From: Bacteroidia bacterium
GTDB lineage: Bacteria > Bacteroidota > Bacteroidia > AKYH767-A > OLB10
Direction of reading: 5' to 3'
DNA: 57,095 bases
Assembly (NCBI GenBank): GCA_016788065.1
Contig: JAEUTI010000032.1
Coordinates: 1-57,095 of the forward strand
The notes beneath the pieces are model-generated. The model saw only the letters and a program-made list of their open reading frames with translations. It was not told the origin of the DNA and did not search any database. A program made the translations under genes and the position numbers. Shown here piece by piece: positions 8,150-16,790 of this stretch (positions within the stretch are counted from its first letter, which is position 1; each line of letters opens with the position of its first letter).

Positions 8150-10039
8150 ATGCGAAAACTAACCATAGCCGACCTTAATGCAATTGTGGCTCCTCGTAAG
8201 GGAGTTTGCCTGAGTAAAGAATACATTGACACCAAAGTGAGTTACAAGTGGCGCTGTGAGTCGGGTCACACTTTCGACATGACAATAACTTCTATACGTG
8301 TCGGCGCATGGTGTCCGATGTGCAGAAAAGCGATTGGTATGGCTGAATATGTAGAAGAGTGCAGAGCCTATGCAAAAGCAAGAGGCGGTGAATTCCTGAC
8401 TAAAACTCTTAAAAATAAAAAATCACCTGGTACCTGGAAGTGTAAAAATGGTCATGAATGGACTGTTCCTGCCTTAGATGTTGCCAGGAAAAATGGTTGG
8501 TGTGCAAGATGTGCTCACGACCGTAGAAAAATTACTGATCCAAAAGTTGCACATGAGTTTGCAGAAAAGCATGGTGGAAAATGCTTGACAAATACCGTAA
8601 ATGGAATTCATTCAATTGTAACTTTTGAATGTAAAGAAGGTCATACATGGCAAACAAAACTTACAATCAAAAATAGTAAATCCTGGTGTCCGGAATGTTC
8701 CAAATCGAAATCCAGTGCAAAGAGAACAACCCCATATTCTAAAATCGTAGAAATTGTAAATGCTTGTGGATTTGAACTAAAAACACCTGAAAAAGATTAT
8801 AAAACCAAAGGGCAAAAGCTTCTTTTAAGGTGTTCAAAAGGCCATACATGGCGCGATACCATATGGAGTATTCATACTCTAAAGAGAGCTTGTCCCAAGT
8901 GTTCGAATCGAATCATATCTAAATTTCATACACTTTCCGAGTTAAAAAAAATAGCGGCATCTCATGGTGGTGTATGCTTATCTAAAAAGTATCAACCGGT
9001 AGAAAATATGGAATGGAAGTGTGCAAACAACCATACATTTAAACTAAGAACCTCTAGAATAGTTAAAGGGTTTTGGTGTCCGTGGTGTAGTGGTTATTAC
9101 AAACACAATATTGAAGAGATGCGAACCATAGCAAAAGAAAGAGGAGGCAAATGTTTGAGTAACGAATGGAAATCAGCTTTAAGCAATCTTTCGTGGAGAT
9201 GTAAAGAGGGGCATCGTTGGGAGGCATTGCCAAAAAGTATTTTGAAAGGACACTGGTGCCCGGAGTGTAGTCATGTTAAACCACTGTCACTTGAAGACTT
9301 TAAAGCTTATGCTTTGAAACACCAAGGCGAATGTCTCAATACAACCTACAAATCACATGTGACTCCCATTATCTTTAAATGCAAAGAAGGGCATACATGG
9401 AGAACACACCGAAAATGTATAAATGACAATGTTTGGTGCAGAATATGCGCTGAAAGCAGATTCACTGACAGAGAAATTAAAGCATTATTTAACCCGGGAA
9501 TCGAAGATGCGAAAATCCTGGGGAGGGCAATGAATGGAGAATGTAAAAGCAATTACTTTATTGATCTGAATGCTCCCCTTAGATGGAAGTGCAATAAAGG
9601 TCATGAGTGGAAAGCAAGTTATAATTGGGTTAGAAAAGGTACCTGGTGTCCGAAATGTCACGATTACAAACGAGTAGAAAGCTTCAATGCTGAAATGCTT
9701 TCTATGATCAGATATCATCAGGGAAAATTACTTTCTCTCAAGATAACAGACCGTGTAAAAGTAGCATGCAAAAATGGTCATGAGTTTACTGAATATAAAA
9801 GAAATATCCGGTATGGTGACTGGTGCCCTAAATGTGGTTTAAAACCTGCTTACAACTATCCAATTGCACTTGCTTATGCAAATCAACATGGTGGCGAAAT
9901 ACTTACTAAATATAAAAATGGTTTGGGAGGAACAACAACTGTTACATGGAAATGCAATAAAAACCATACATGGTCTGCTCCTCTCAGATTAACAATTTTT
10001 ACAAAAACCTGGTGCCCTGAATGCGAAAAATCAAAGTAG
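8150..10039 (+). CDS. Ten-repeat zinc-ribbon protein (DUF4379-like units)
   Basis: 629 residues made almost entirely of ten units of about 60 residues. Each unit ends with C-x3-H, about 15-18 residues, then C-x2-C (for example WRCESGHTF with WCPMC, WKCNKGHEW with WCPKC). Most units open with a conserved linker of the form A-x3-GG-x-CLS-x2-Y. The Cys/His pattern matches the probable zinc-ribbon domain PF14311 (DUF4379), so about ten zinc ions are expected. There is no signal peptide and no nuclease domain, although such repeats often sit beside endonuclease domains. The protein is basic, so nucleic-acid binding is plausible but inferred. A fragment with the same unit lies tail-to-tail 16 bp downstream. 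Confidence 0.75.
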   Translation: MRKLTIADLNAIVAPRKGVCLSKEYIDTKVSYKWRCESGHTFDMTITSIRVGAWCPMCRKAIGMAEYVEECRAYAKARGGEFLTKTLKNKKSPGTWKCKNGHEWTVPALDVARKNGWCARCAHDRRKITDPKVAHEFAEKHGGKCLTNTVNGIHSIVTFECKEGHTWQTKLTIKNSKSWCPECSKSKSSAKRTTPYSKIVEIVNACGFELKTPEKDYKTKGQKLLLRCSKGHTWRDTIWSIHTLKRACPKCSNRIISKFHTLSELKKIAASHGGVCLSKKYQPVENMEWKCANNHTFKLRTSRIVKGFWCPWCSGYYKHNIEEMRTIAKERGGKCLSNEWKSALSNLSWRCKEGHRWEALPKSILKGHWCPECSHVKPLSLEDFKAYALKHQGECLNTTYKSHVTPIIFKCKEGHTWRTHRKCINDNVWCRICAESRFTDREIKALFNPGIEDAKILGRAMNGECKSNYFIDLNAPLRWKCNKGHEWKASYNWVRKGTWCPKCHDYKRVESFNAEMLSMIRYHQGKLLSLKITDRVKVACKNGHEFTEYKRNIRYGDWCPKCGLKPAYNYPIALAYANQHGGEILTKYKNGLGGTTTVTWKCNKNHTWSAPLRLTIFTKTWCPECEKSK

Positions 10040-10055
10040 GATAAAATGTGCGTTT

Positions 10056-10211
10056 TCACTCACACTCCAAACACCATTTCCCTTCCTGAAGTAAACTGCA
10101 TATCTTCTTAAAAACATGTCCCTTTTCACAGTTAATGGTTAGATTGCTTTTGTTGTTTTCATTTTCAGCCTCTTCAGAAAGTCTTTTGGCACCTTTGCCT
10201 GCTGCCTCTAT
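10056..10211 (-). pseudogene. Fragment of a second zinc-ribbon gene, inverted
   Basis: This minus-strand frame of 51 codons has no start codon (a TAA precedes it). It ends with one zinc-ribbon unit, TINCEKGHVF then KWCLECE and stop, the same C-x3-H and C-x2-C arrangement as the neighbouring ten-repeat protein. It lies directly behind the GNAT gene stop and converges on the large gene. I read it as the 3' remnant of a related gene; a 3' extension of the GNAT gene by readthrough is an alternative. Confidence 0.6.
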
Positions 10212-10220
10212 TTAATTTTG

Positions 10221-10748
10221 TCACAGGTACCCCAACACCATCAAATGATTCGGGTTCGAATGGTTCTCGGTGAGTTTGAAATTGAGGCTGCCTTTGATTT
10301 CGAAGCCGGCTTTTAGGTAGAATTTAACAGCCCGTTCATTTCCCTTCCAAACAAATAACCACATGCTGTCCTGATTGAATTTTTGAGAATATGTTATATT
10401 GAATTGCAGCATCCGGTACCCTAATTTTAAACCGTGAAATTTATTTAATAGGTATAGCCTGTCGAGTTTAACTGCATGAGATGACTGTACCATCGGATGT
10501 GCCTCATCGAAACTTATTTTTGAATATCCTGCTGGCTCATCATTGACCGTTAACAAATGAATATGATTGTCGGGGTTGGAAAGCATTTCTTCAAAGACTT
10601 GCTCTGTATAATTTCGTGCTGTATATTCTTCAATTACTTCCGCGGAAGCACTGGGTCCATGCGATTCCACAAACGATTGCCTGCCTAATTCTGAAAGCAA
10701 CTTCCCGTAACCGGGACCTATTTTGGTGATAGATATTTTTGTATTCAC
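10221..10748 (-). CDS. GNAT family N-acetyltransferase
   Basis: 175 residues with the GNAT layout. An N-terminal ligand-binding part is followed by the acetyl-CoA-binding segment AVKLDRLYLL then HGLKLGYRML (an equivalent of Q/R-x-x-G-x-G/A) around residues 92-115. The terminal motif NERAVKFYLKAGFEIKGS is diagnostic. The acetyl acceptor cannot be read from sequence. It is transcribed alone, away from the T9SS gene at 11075. Confidence 0.8.
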   Translation of the reverse strand: MNTKISITKIGPGYGKLLSELGRQSFVESHGPSASAEVIEEYTARNYTEQVFEEMLSNPDNHIHLLTVNDEPAGYSKISFDEAHPMVQSSHAVKLDRLYLLNKFHGLKLGYRMLQFNITYSQKFNQDSMWLFVWKGNERAVKFYLKAGFEIKGSLNFKLTENHSNPNHLMVLGYL

Positions 10749-11074
10749 AAGTCTGTTGTCAATGATGAATGATTACCGGTTTAGTTATTTAGAGTGCATC
10801 GGACTTTTCTGGACACGATTTATTTGCCGGCAAATTTACATATAGTATCGATTTTAATTAAACCATAAATTTAGTCATTCACAAACAGCGTAGCATTGTA
10901 TATAAATCTAATTTTCAACTACTTGCGATCAATAAAGCTATTCAACCTCCATCTCCCCAAATTGTGATATTTATCAGCTATCATAAATGAAATATAACGT
11001 AATTTTGAGGTAGAAATCATATAGAATCATGTTCAGCATCATTCTATGAGATGTTACTCCAATCCTGATCACAA
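10749..11074. other. Divergent intergenic region
   Basis: This lies between the GNAT gene and the T9SS gene. It contains a perfect 14-bp palindrome, ATTTGCCGGCAAAT (10822-10835), and a TAATTTTG -7-like element (11000-11007) about 70 bp ahead of the T9SS start. I see no gene in it. Confidence 0.4.
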
Positions 11075-14000
11075 ATGAAGCGATTTTTACTTTTATTCAT
11101 CCTGAGTTTACTTATTCAGGAAGTGTTTGCGCAGAATTATTATCAGTTATATCCAATAACTGCCACTGTTGGGTCAAACGGAAGTCAGAAAAGGTTTGAG
11201 TGCTCTGTGTATGATTCTATCCTGCAAAGTGTGCAAACATATTCATCACCCTGGTATGATGTTGATTCCATGTCGGTCGTAAATAGTAATTATGGGTTCT
11301 CTACCTTTTTTACTTATAATCAAACGATGGGTTATCAGGATAGTATTTCCGGTTTCATAGTTTATGATCATGTGTTGTCACAATTTAAACCTGTCATTAA
11401 AACATTCATTGCATCGCCTGTAACAAATGCTTTTACAAACATTGATTATGCAGGTGTCAATTATGTTGAACTGGAATTTAGTACTGATGTTTATGAAAAT
11501 AAATTTTATTACAGATATGATATAACCAATCATGAGTGGAATGTCTTTAATTATTTTAACGGCTTAACGGGAGATATTTCCTATGAAGGATACTCAAATA
11601 GTGGAGTGAGATATTTAGTACGATCAAACGATCGCGTCGACTATTGGATGTTTGATCCTGCTTCACAATACTATAATTATAATTTTGCATATTACGGTGC
11701 CTGGTATTTTACACTGGAAGATGATAACATTGCAATTGATCGTTGGGGAAACAGCGATTATTCTTATTTGGTATATGATCCATACTATGGTGGCTGGAAC
11801 AGTTATACCATGGGTGGATTAGGAAATGGAGTCTACAAAAATGGTATTTTTCATGGGCAGAGAATGCCTGACATATCACTTCCACAATATGATTATATTG
11901 GAATATATGACCAGGATGTGCATAGCTTTATGGTGGATACTCTTATTGACAGGCCAATATCCTCCGTTCAAAACAATGATGGTGTTGTATCTTATTTTGA
12001 TACAGCAACCAATCCGGATCGAATTTTTTTTAAAGCTTATAACCGCTCCTCACACAGTTGGGTAACCGATTCACTCGATGCCGAAGGTATTACAGGTATT
12101 ACTATTCAGGATGGAACAGTTTTCTGGACCGACGACTCAGGAAATCATTCGCGGGGATATATACATGGCTCCGGATGGGGGAATTATACAACACCTCTTC
12201 AACTAGATTTCTACCTAACAGATTTATCGGGGACTACAGGTAATATGCTGGTGCATGTAAGAAATAACACCATTGGCACCGATAGTATCCGATATGATTT
12301 TGGTGATGGGGTTGTTTCTGTAGTTAACAATAAAGTCTTGTATCATCAATATAAAAATCCCGGCACCTATACCATTTGTATAACTGATATTTCAGGTACG
12401 CAAAGTTATTGCCAGACAGTTTCATTTTCATTGTGTGCAACTGCAGGAACAGCAACTGCAACATCCGATACAATTTGTGTGGGTGATTCGCTGACTTTGA
12501 ATGTTTCCGGTTATACCGGTTCCGTTCAATGGCAAAGTAGCATTGGAAATAATTGGGTAAATGAATCCGGTCCCGGTTCTGGTTCCGATTCATACACTTT
12601 GTTGCCAACAGCCTCAAAAAAATACAGAGCCTTTATTAGTAATGGCACCTGCGTTCCTGCTATAACTAACTCCATACCGGTTACTGTCTTCCCCGCTGCC
12701 AATGCCGGAAATAGTATATGGGCTGCAGAAGATACTATTTGCGCAGGTCAACAAATAAAAATCGGAATATCGTTTTGGAGTGGTGCGGTGCAGTGGCAAT
12801 ATAATGACGGTAACAACTGGACAAATCTAAATACTTCCTGTAGCAACCAGGGAGATTGTATGGTAATTCCATTGGTAACTACTTCCTATCGTGCAGTTGT
12901 TTCTTCAGGATTATGTTCATCTGATACCAGCGGAGTGATTACTATTTATGTGTTCTCATTTACACCTCCGGTAGTCACAAGCGACACCATCTGTACAGCA
13001 GGTGTGGTAAATTTAACAGCAAATGGTCCAGGCACAATTAATTGGTACATTTCTCCCAATGCTGCAAGTCCGTTGCACACCGGCCCGACTTTTTCTCCTG
13101 CAATCAGCACCAACAAAACTTATTATGTGCGGTCACATTCAGGTACCACCTATAATGTTGGTGCTACCGATACTTCATTTGGCAACACAGCATTTAATGA
13201 TACCAGAAATATTGGTCTTCGCTTTACTGTTTCCGAGCAGGTGATTCTGGAATATGTTTATGTTTATAATTTAGGCGGAGGAAGTGCCAAGGTTGAATTG
13301 AAAGAAGCTAACGGACCAACCATTAGTATGAGTCCAAATTTAACTGATACAGGTAGAGTACCTCTTTATTGTGGCTTTGAATTGTTCCCTGGAAAAACAT
13401 ACGATCTGCTTTATGTGGGATATGCTGATCTTTATTATAATACTTCAAATGCTGCATATCCTTATACAACTCCCGGCAGTCCCGTAACCATAATTGGAAA
13501 TCTTAGTCCTTCTTTTAGCACAGGTCCGGCATATTATTACTTCTATGACTGGAAAATTATTGAAGGGTGCTACAGCGACCCTGTCGCCGCCCATGCAATA
13601 GTCGGTCAAATTGAAAAGCCCTCAATAGTTGCAAATGGTCCGCAATCATTTTGCAGGGGCGACAGTGTTGAGCTCATCACACCTTTAATCACTAACACAT
13701 CCTATCAATGGCTTCGAAACGGAACATCAATTAATGGAGCAGTTAATGAGACTTATTTTGCTTCCATAGCCGGAAGATATTCTGTACAAATTGCAAGTGA
13801 TCCCTGTACTTCTAATTCAAACGTTTTGCGTATTACAATTCCATGCATTTCAGAATTTGATCCACAACAAAAACTGAATGAATCAGGTCAATCATTTTTT
13901 GCTTCTTACCTCTCCGAAACTGCCAGTATTCAATTATATGCTGATGGCTTAACAGGTAGAAATTACAATCTTACAGTGATTGATCAATCAGGAAGAAATG

Positions 14001-14140
14001 TGTTTCGAACCCATGGACAACTTTTTTCAAATAAGCTGGAAAAGGAAATAAAAACCATTTCTCTCGCTCCGGGTTTATATTTAGTTTCACTTAGCACTGA
14101 AAATGAAAGCCGTGTGAAAAAAATATTAATTTCGTTTTAA
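11075..14140 (+). CDS. Large T9SS-secreted protein with PKD and Ig-like domains
   Basis: 1021 residues with signal peptide KRFLLLFILSLLIQEVFAQ. The first 400 residues are Tyr/Asp-rich beta structure, perhaps a propeller. A PKD domain (YDFGDGVVSV, then HQYKNPGTYTICI) follows at about 410-455. Then come at least two Ig-like repeats (each with DTICVGDSL or DTICAGQQ, and VQWQ) and a Cys-containing segment (SFCRGDSVELITP). The end (ADGLTGRNYNLTVIDQSGRN to SLAPGLYLVSLS and KKILISF) is a type A T9SS sorting domain. The protein should be exported through T9SS and anchored or released at the surface; adhesion is a guess. Confidence 0.8.
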   Translation: MKRFLLLFILSLLIQEVFAQNYYQLYPITATVGSNGSQKRFECSVYDSILQSVQTYSSPWYDVDSMSVVNSNYGFSTFFTYNQTMGYQDSISGFIVYDHVLSQFKPVIKTFIASPVTNAFTNIDYAGVNYVELEFSTDVYENKFYYRYDITNHEWNVFNYFNGLTGDISYEGYSNSGVRYLVRSNDRVDYWMFDPASQYYNYNFAYYGAWYFTLEDDNIAIDRWGNSDYSYLVYDPYYGGWNSYTMGGLGNGVYKNGIFHGQRMPDISLPQYDYIGIYDQDVHSFMVDTLIDRPISSVQNNDGVVSYFDTATNPDRIFFKAYNRSSHSWVTDSLDAEGITGITIQDGTVFWTDDSGNHSRGYIHGSGWGNYTTPLQLDFYLTDLSGTTGNMLVHVRNNTIGTDSIRYDFGDGVVSVVNNKVLYHQYKNPGTYTICITDISGTQSYCQTVSFSLCATAGTATATSDTICVGDSLTLNVSGYTGSVQWQSSIGNNWVNESGPGSGSDSYTLLPTASKKYRAFISNGTCVPAITNSIPVTVFPAANAGNSIWAAEDTICAGQQIKIGISFWSGAVQWQYNDGNNWTNLNTSCSNQGDCMVIPLVTTSYRAVVSSGLCSSDTSGVITIYVFSFTPPVVTSDTICTAGVVNLTANGPGTINWYISPNAASPLHTGPTFSPAISTNKTYYVRSHSGTTYNVGATDTSFGNTAFNDTRNIGLRFTVSEQVILEYVYVYNLGGGSAKVELKEANGPTISMSPNLTDTGRVPLYCGFELFPGKTYDLLYVGYADLYYNTSNAAYPYTTPGSPVTIIGNLSPSFSTGPAYYYFYDWKIIEGCYSDPVAAHAIVGQIEKPSIVANGPQSFCRGDSVELITPLITNTSYQWLRNGTSINGAVNETYFASIAGRYSVQIASDPCTSNSNVLRITIPCISEFDPQQKLNESGQSFFASYLSETASIQLYADGLTGRNYNLTVIDQSGRNVFRTHGQLFSNKLEKEIKTISLAPGLYLVSLSTENESRVKKILISF

Positions 14141-14166
14141 TGAACCTATTAAATCATTAATTAAAC

Positions 14167-14859
14167 CTACTCCCCAACCATCACCTCCAATGCATCCGGA
14201 TCAAGAATTGTAATCTTACGCCCTTTTGCAGAAATTATTTCAGCATCTTTTAAAACACGTAATACTCTAACCAGCGATTCAACTGTTGTTCCACAAAAAG
14301 AAGCCAGATTTTCGCGCGATAAATTAATTACTGAGGGCAGATGTTCCTTACCTATCTTTTTATATTTTTCATTAAGAATCAGTAAAGCAACAACCGTCCG
14401 TTCTTTTACGGCCAATTGTCCGAGAACATTTATTTTGTTCAGCCAAACCATAAATTCATTGCTGAGCTGTGTCAATAAGGTTCTGGAAAGCTCAGGCGAT
14501 TGATCTAGTGCCGACAGAAAAATATCTTTGGGAATAAATGCATACGTGCAATCTTCCAATGTGGTTGCCGTTACCGGATGCGGCTGATCACATAATAATG
14601 GACGGTATCCGAATAATTCATCTCTTCGATAAATGTAAGCTATCTGTTCTTTCCCATTATTACTGAACTGTGAAATTTTTACTTTCCCTTTCTTCAGTAA
14701 ATAAACGCCTGCGGGAATTTGTCCTTCTCTGTAAATTACTTTATCGCTTTCAAGCTCTCTCAAACTGTAATGATGCTTAAATAAAGGCGTTTCTGTTAAC
14801 GAAACCCCTCCTAATTTAATTGCTGCCTGAAAACTGAATTTTTTTATGTCAAAGCTCAT
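14167..14859 (-). CDS. Crp/Fnr family transcriptional regulator
   Basis: 230 residues from the ATG at 14859. An upstream ATG at 14934 is in frame, but a -7-like TATATTTG lies at 14895-14902 inside that extension, favouring the shorter form. A cyclic-nucleotide-binding fold comes first (YREGQIPAGVYLLKKGKVKI), then a Crp-type HTH (SRENLASFCGTTVESLVRVL). The recognition helix keeps the Glu and Arg of the Fnr E-x-x-S-R signature, with Val at the Ser position. The N-terminal Cys cluster of oxygen-sensing Fnr is absent, so it may be of the haem/NO (DNR) or another type. It is divergent from the KamA-like gene, with a perfect Fnr-type site in between. Confidence 0.82.
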   Translation of the reverse strand: MSFDIKKFSFQAAIKLGGVSLTETPLFKHHYSLRELESDKVIYREGQIPAGVYLLKKGKVKISQFSNNGKEQIAYIYRRDELFGYRPLLCDQPHPVTATTLEDCTYAFIPKDIFLSALDQSPELSRTLLTQLSNEFMVWLNKINVLGQLAVKERTVVALLILNEKYKKIGKEHLPSVINLSRENLASFCGTTVESLVRVLRVLKDAEIISAKGRKITILDPDALEVMVGE

Positions 14860-14894
14860 TGCTACAAATCTAACAAAATCATTTAATTTTTTCG

Positions 14895-14902
14895 CAAATA
14901 TA
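14895..14902 (-). promoter_or_regulatory. -7 element of the Crp/Fnr gene
   Basis: TATATTTG on the minus strand matches the Bacteroidota -7 consensus TAnnTTTG and lies about 36 bp upstream of the chosen start at 14859. No clear TTG was found at the expected -33 distance. Confidence 0.4.
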
Positions 14903-15031
14903 TTTTTACGCAATTCGATATTAGGGCCAATCAAAAATATTTCTTAAATAACTCAAAATACATTTGTTAAAATAATATTTGGTATAATATCATGTGCTAC
15001 AAAAACTTTTTTTAATGTCATTTGTAAAGCG

Positions 15032-15051
15032 AAATTGATATAGATCAATTT
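15032..15051. promoter_or_regulatory. Fnr/Crp-type operator palindrome
   Basis: The sequence AAATTGAT, ATAG, ATCAATTT is a perfect palindrome with 8-bp arms. It contains the full Fnr consensus TTGAT-N4-ATCAA (15035-15048). A -7-like TAGCTTCG lies at 15071-15078; a start site a few bases beyond would put the box centre near -42, the class II activation position, and no TTG -33 element is seen. The likely target is the KamA-like gene at 15254; the likely binder is the divergent Crp/Fnr protein. Confidence 0.75.
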
Positions 15052-15253
15052 AATTCTAGTCAACATTTTGTAGCTTCGCAAGATTGGTACCTTCTGCCGG
15101 AAAATTTAAATTTAAGTTTTCCGGGTAAATATGCTGTCAATTTGTGTCTTTTAATGATACGCACGATAGTGTATAATCTCGATTTTTCATTTATCCGACA
15201 ATCAACCCGGCTTAATTGCCCAGAAAATATTTATCACCTTTAATTAATATACT

Positions 15254-16630
15254 ATGATAATTCAAAAAGAAACCTCACCCGCAAAATACCGTTCTTACTC
15301 ACTTCATAATTTCAGATCTATTCCGCAATTGGATAGTCTAAGTGAAGAGCTGAAATTTAATATGGACGTGGTTGGTCATGTGCTTCCATTCAAAGTGAAT
15401 AATTATGTAATCGATGAGTTAATCGACTGGAACAAAGTCCCTGATGACCCCATCTTTAAACTAACATTCCCACAAAAAGCAATGCTTACAAGAGCTCATT
15501 TTAATGAGATGGCAAAGGCAATGCGACAAACACGGGATAAGTCGGCATTACGTGAAGTGGCAAATAAAATCAGGATGCAGTTAAATCCTCATCCTGCAGG
15601 ACAGCTTGAACTCAATGTTCCGCAACTTGAAGGCACCAGATTAAATGGTGTGCAGCATAAATATGATCAAACAGTTTTATTTTTCCCAAGTCAGGGCCAG
15701 ACATGCCATGCGTATTGTACATTCTGTTTTCGATGGCCACAGTTTGTTGGTATGGATGATATGAAATTTGCTATGAAAGAATCTGAGATGCTTGCTCAGT
15801 ATGTGAAGCAGCATCCCGAAGTTACTGATGTACTTTTTACCGGTGGTGATCCGCTAATTATGAAAACACGCATTCTGCAGGATTATATTGAAAAGTTACT
15901 CGATGAAAAACCTTCTAATCTTCAAACTATAAGAATAGGCACGAAGGCTTTAGGTTACTGGCCTTACCGCTTCCTGACTGATGATGATGCCGACGATCTG
16001 TTACAGTTATTTGAAAAAATTGTTCGTTCCGGAATTAACCTGGCCATCATGGCTCACTTTAACCATCCTGTTGAATTATCTACAAAGGCTGTGCAAAGGG
16101 CCATCAGAAAAATACGTGCTACAGGTGCGCAAATCCGTACACAATCGCCGGTTCTGAATCATATCAATGCCGATCCAAAAATATGGGCTGAGATGTGGCG
16201 CAAACAGGTAAATCTGAATTGTATTCCTTACTATATGTTTGTTCCGCGTGATACCGGTGCTCAACATTATTTTTCTGTCCCATTGGTTGAGTGTTGGGAT
16301 ATATTCCGAAATGCCTACAAACAAGTGAGTGGAATTTGTCGCACCGTTAGAGGTCCAAGCATGTCGGCAACTCCGGGAAAAGTTCAGGTATTAGGAGTTA
16401 CAGAAATTCCTGTTAATGGAAAATTTGATAAAGTTCTCACACTCCGTTTCCTTCAAGGCAGAAATCCCGATTGGGTTGGTAAGCCTTTCTTCGCGAAATA
16501 TAATTCCGAAGCAACCTGGCTCAATGAACTTAATCCAGCTTTCGGTGAGAAAGAATTTTTCTTTGAAAAAGAACTTGAACAGATTTACAAAGAAAATATT
16601 TCTCAGGAAGCTTTCAATCCTTATGAATAA
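15254..16630 (+). CDS. KamA family radical SAM protein (lysine 2,3-aminomutase-like)
   Basis: 458 residues. The radical SAM cluster motif C-x3-C-x2-C is at residues 151-158 (CHAYCTFC), followed by FRWPQF as in KamA/EpmB. The SAM-binding GGDP is at 197-200 (DVLFTGGDPLIM). The PLP-lysine region is plausible near SMSATPGKVQVLG, and further Cys residues (NCIPYY, ECWDIF, GICRTV) lie where KamA binds zinc. Known members interconvert alpha- and beta-lysine or related amino acids using PLP; the substrate here is open. An Fnr-type box upstream suggests expression at low oxygen, which suits an oxygen-sensitive enzyme. Confidence 0.8.
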   Translation: MIIQKETSPAKYRSYSLHNFRSIPQLDSLSEELKFNMDVVGHVLPFKVNNYVIDELIDWNKVPDDPIFKLTFPQKAMLTRAHFNEMAKAMRQTRDKSALREVANKIRMQLNPHPAGQLELNVPQLEGTRLNGVQHKYDQTVLFFPSQGQTCHAYCTFCFRWPQFVGMDDMKFAMKESEMLAQYVKQHPEVTDVLFTGGDPLIMKTRILQDYIEKLLDEKPSNLQTIRIGTKALGYWPYRFLTDDDADDLLQLFEKIVRSGINLAIMAHFNHPVELSTKAVQRAIRKIRATGAQIRTQSPVLNHINADPKIWAEMWRKQVNLNCIPYYMFVPRDTGAQHYFSVPLVECWDIFRNAYKQVSGICRTVRGPSMSATPGKVQVLGVTEIPVNGKFDKVLTLRFLQGRNPDWVGKPFFAKYNSEATWLNELNPAFGEKEFFFEKELEQIYKENISQEAFNPYE

Positions 16631-16747
16631 CGAAATTTAAATGTTTGGAAAGGAATTATTTGATCCGATTTCGGGAAGTTTGCTGAGGAATGGATGTGAA
16701 AGACTTGAATAAATAGGATTTTTGTAGTTGTTTTTAACCACAATTAC

Positions 16748-16755
16748 TATATTTG
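16748..16755 (+). promoter_or_regulatory. -7 promoter element of the beta-helix T9SS gene
   Basis: TATATTTG is a perfect match to TAnnTTTG, 36 bp before the ATG at 16791. A GTTG at 16727-16730 could serve as -33 but the 17-bp spacing is short. Confidence 0.45.
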
Positions 16756-16790
16756 TGTCTGTAACTGTAATTTTAAAGAAGCTATCACCC

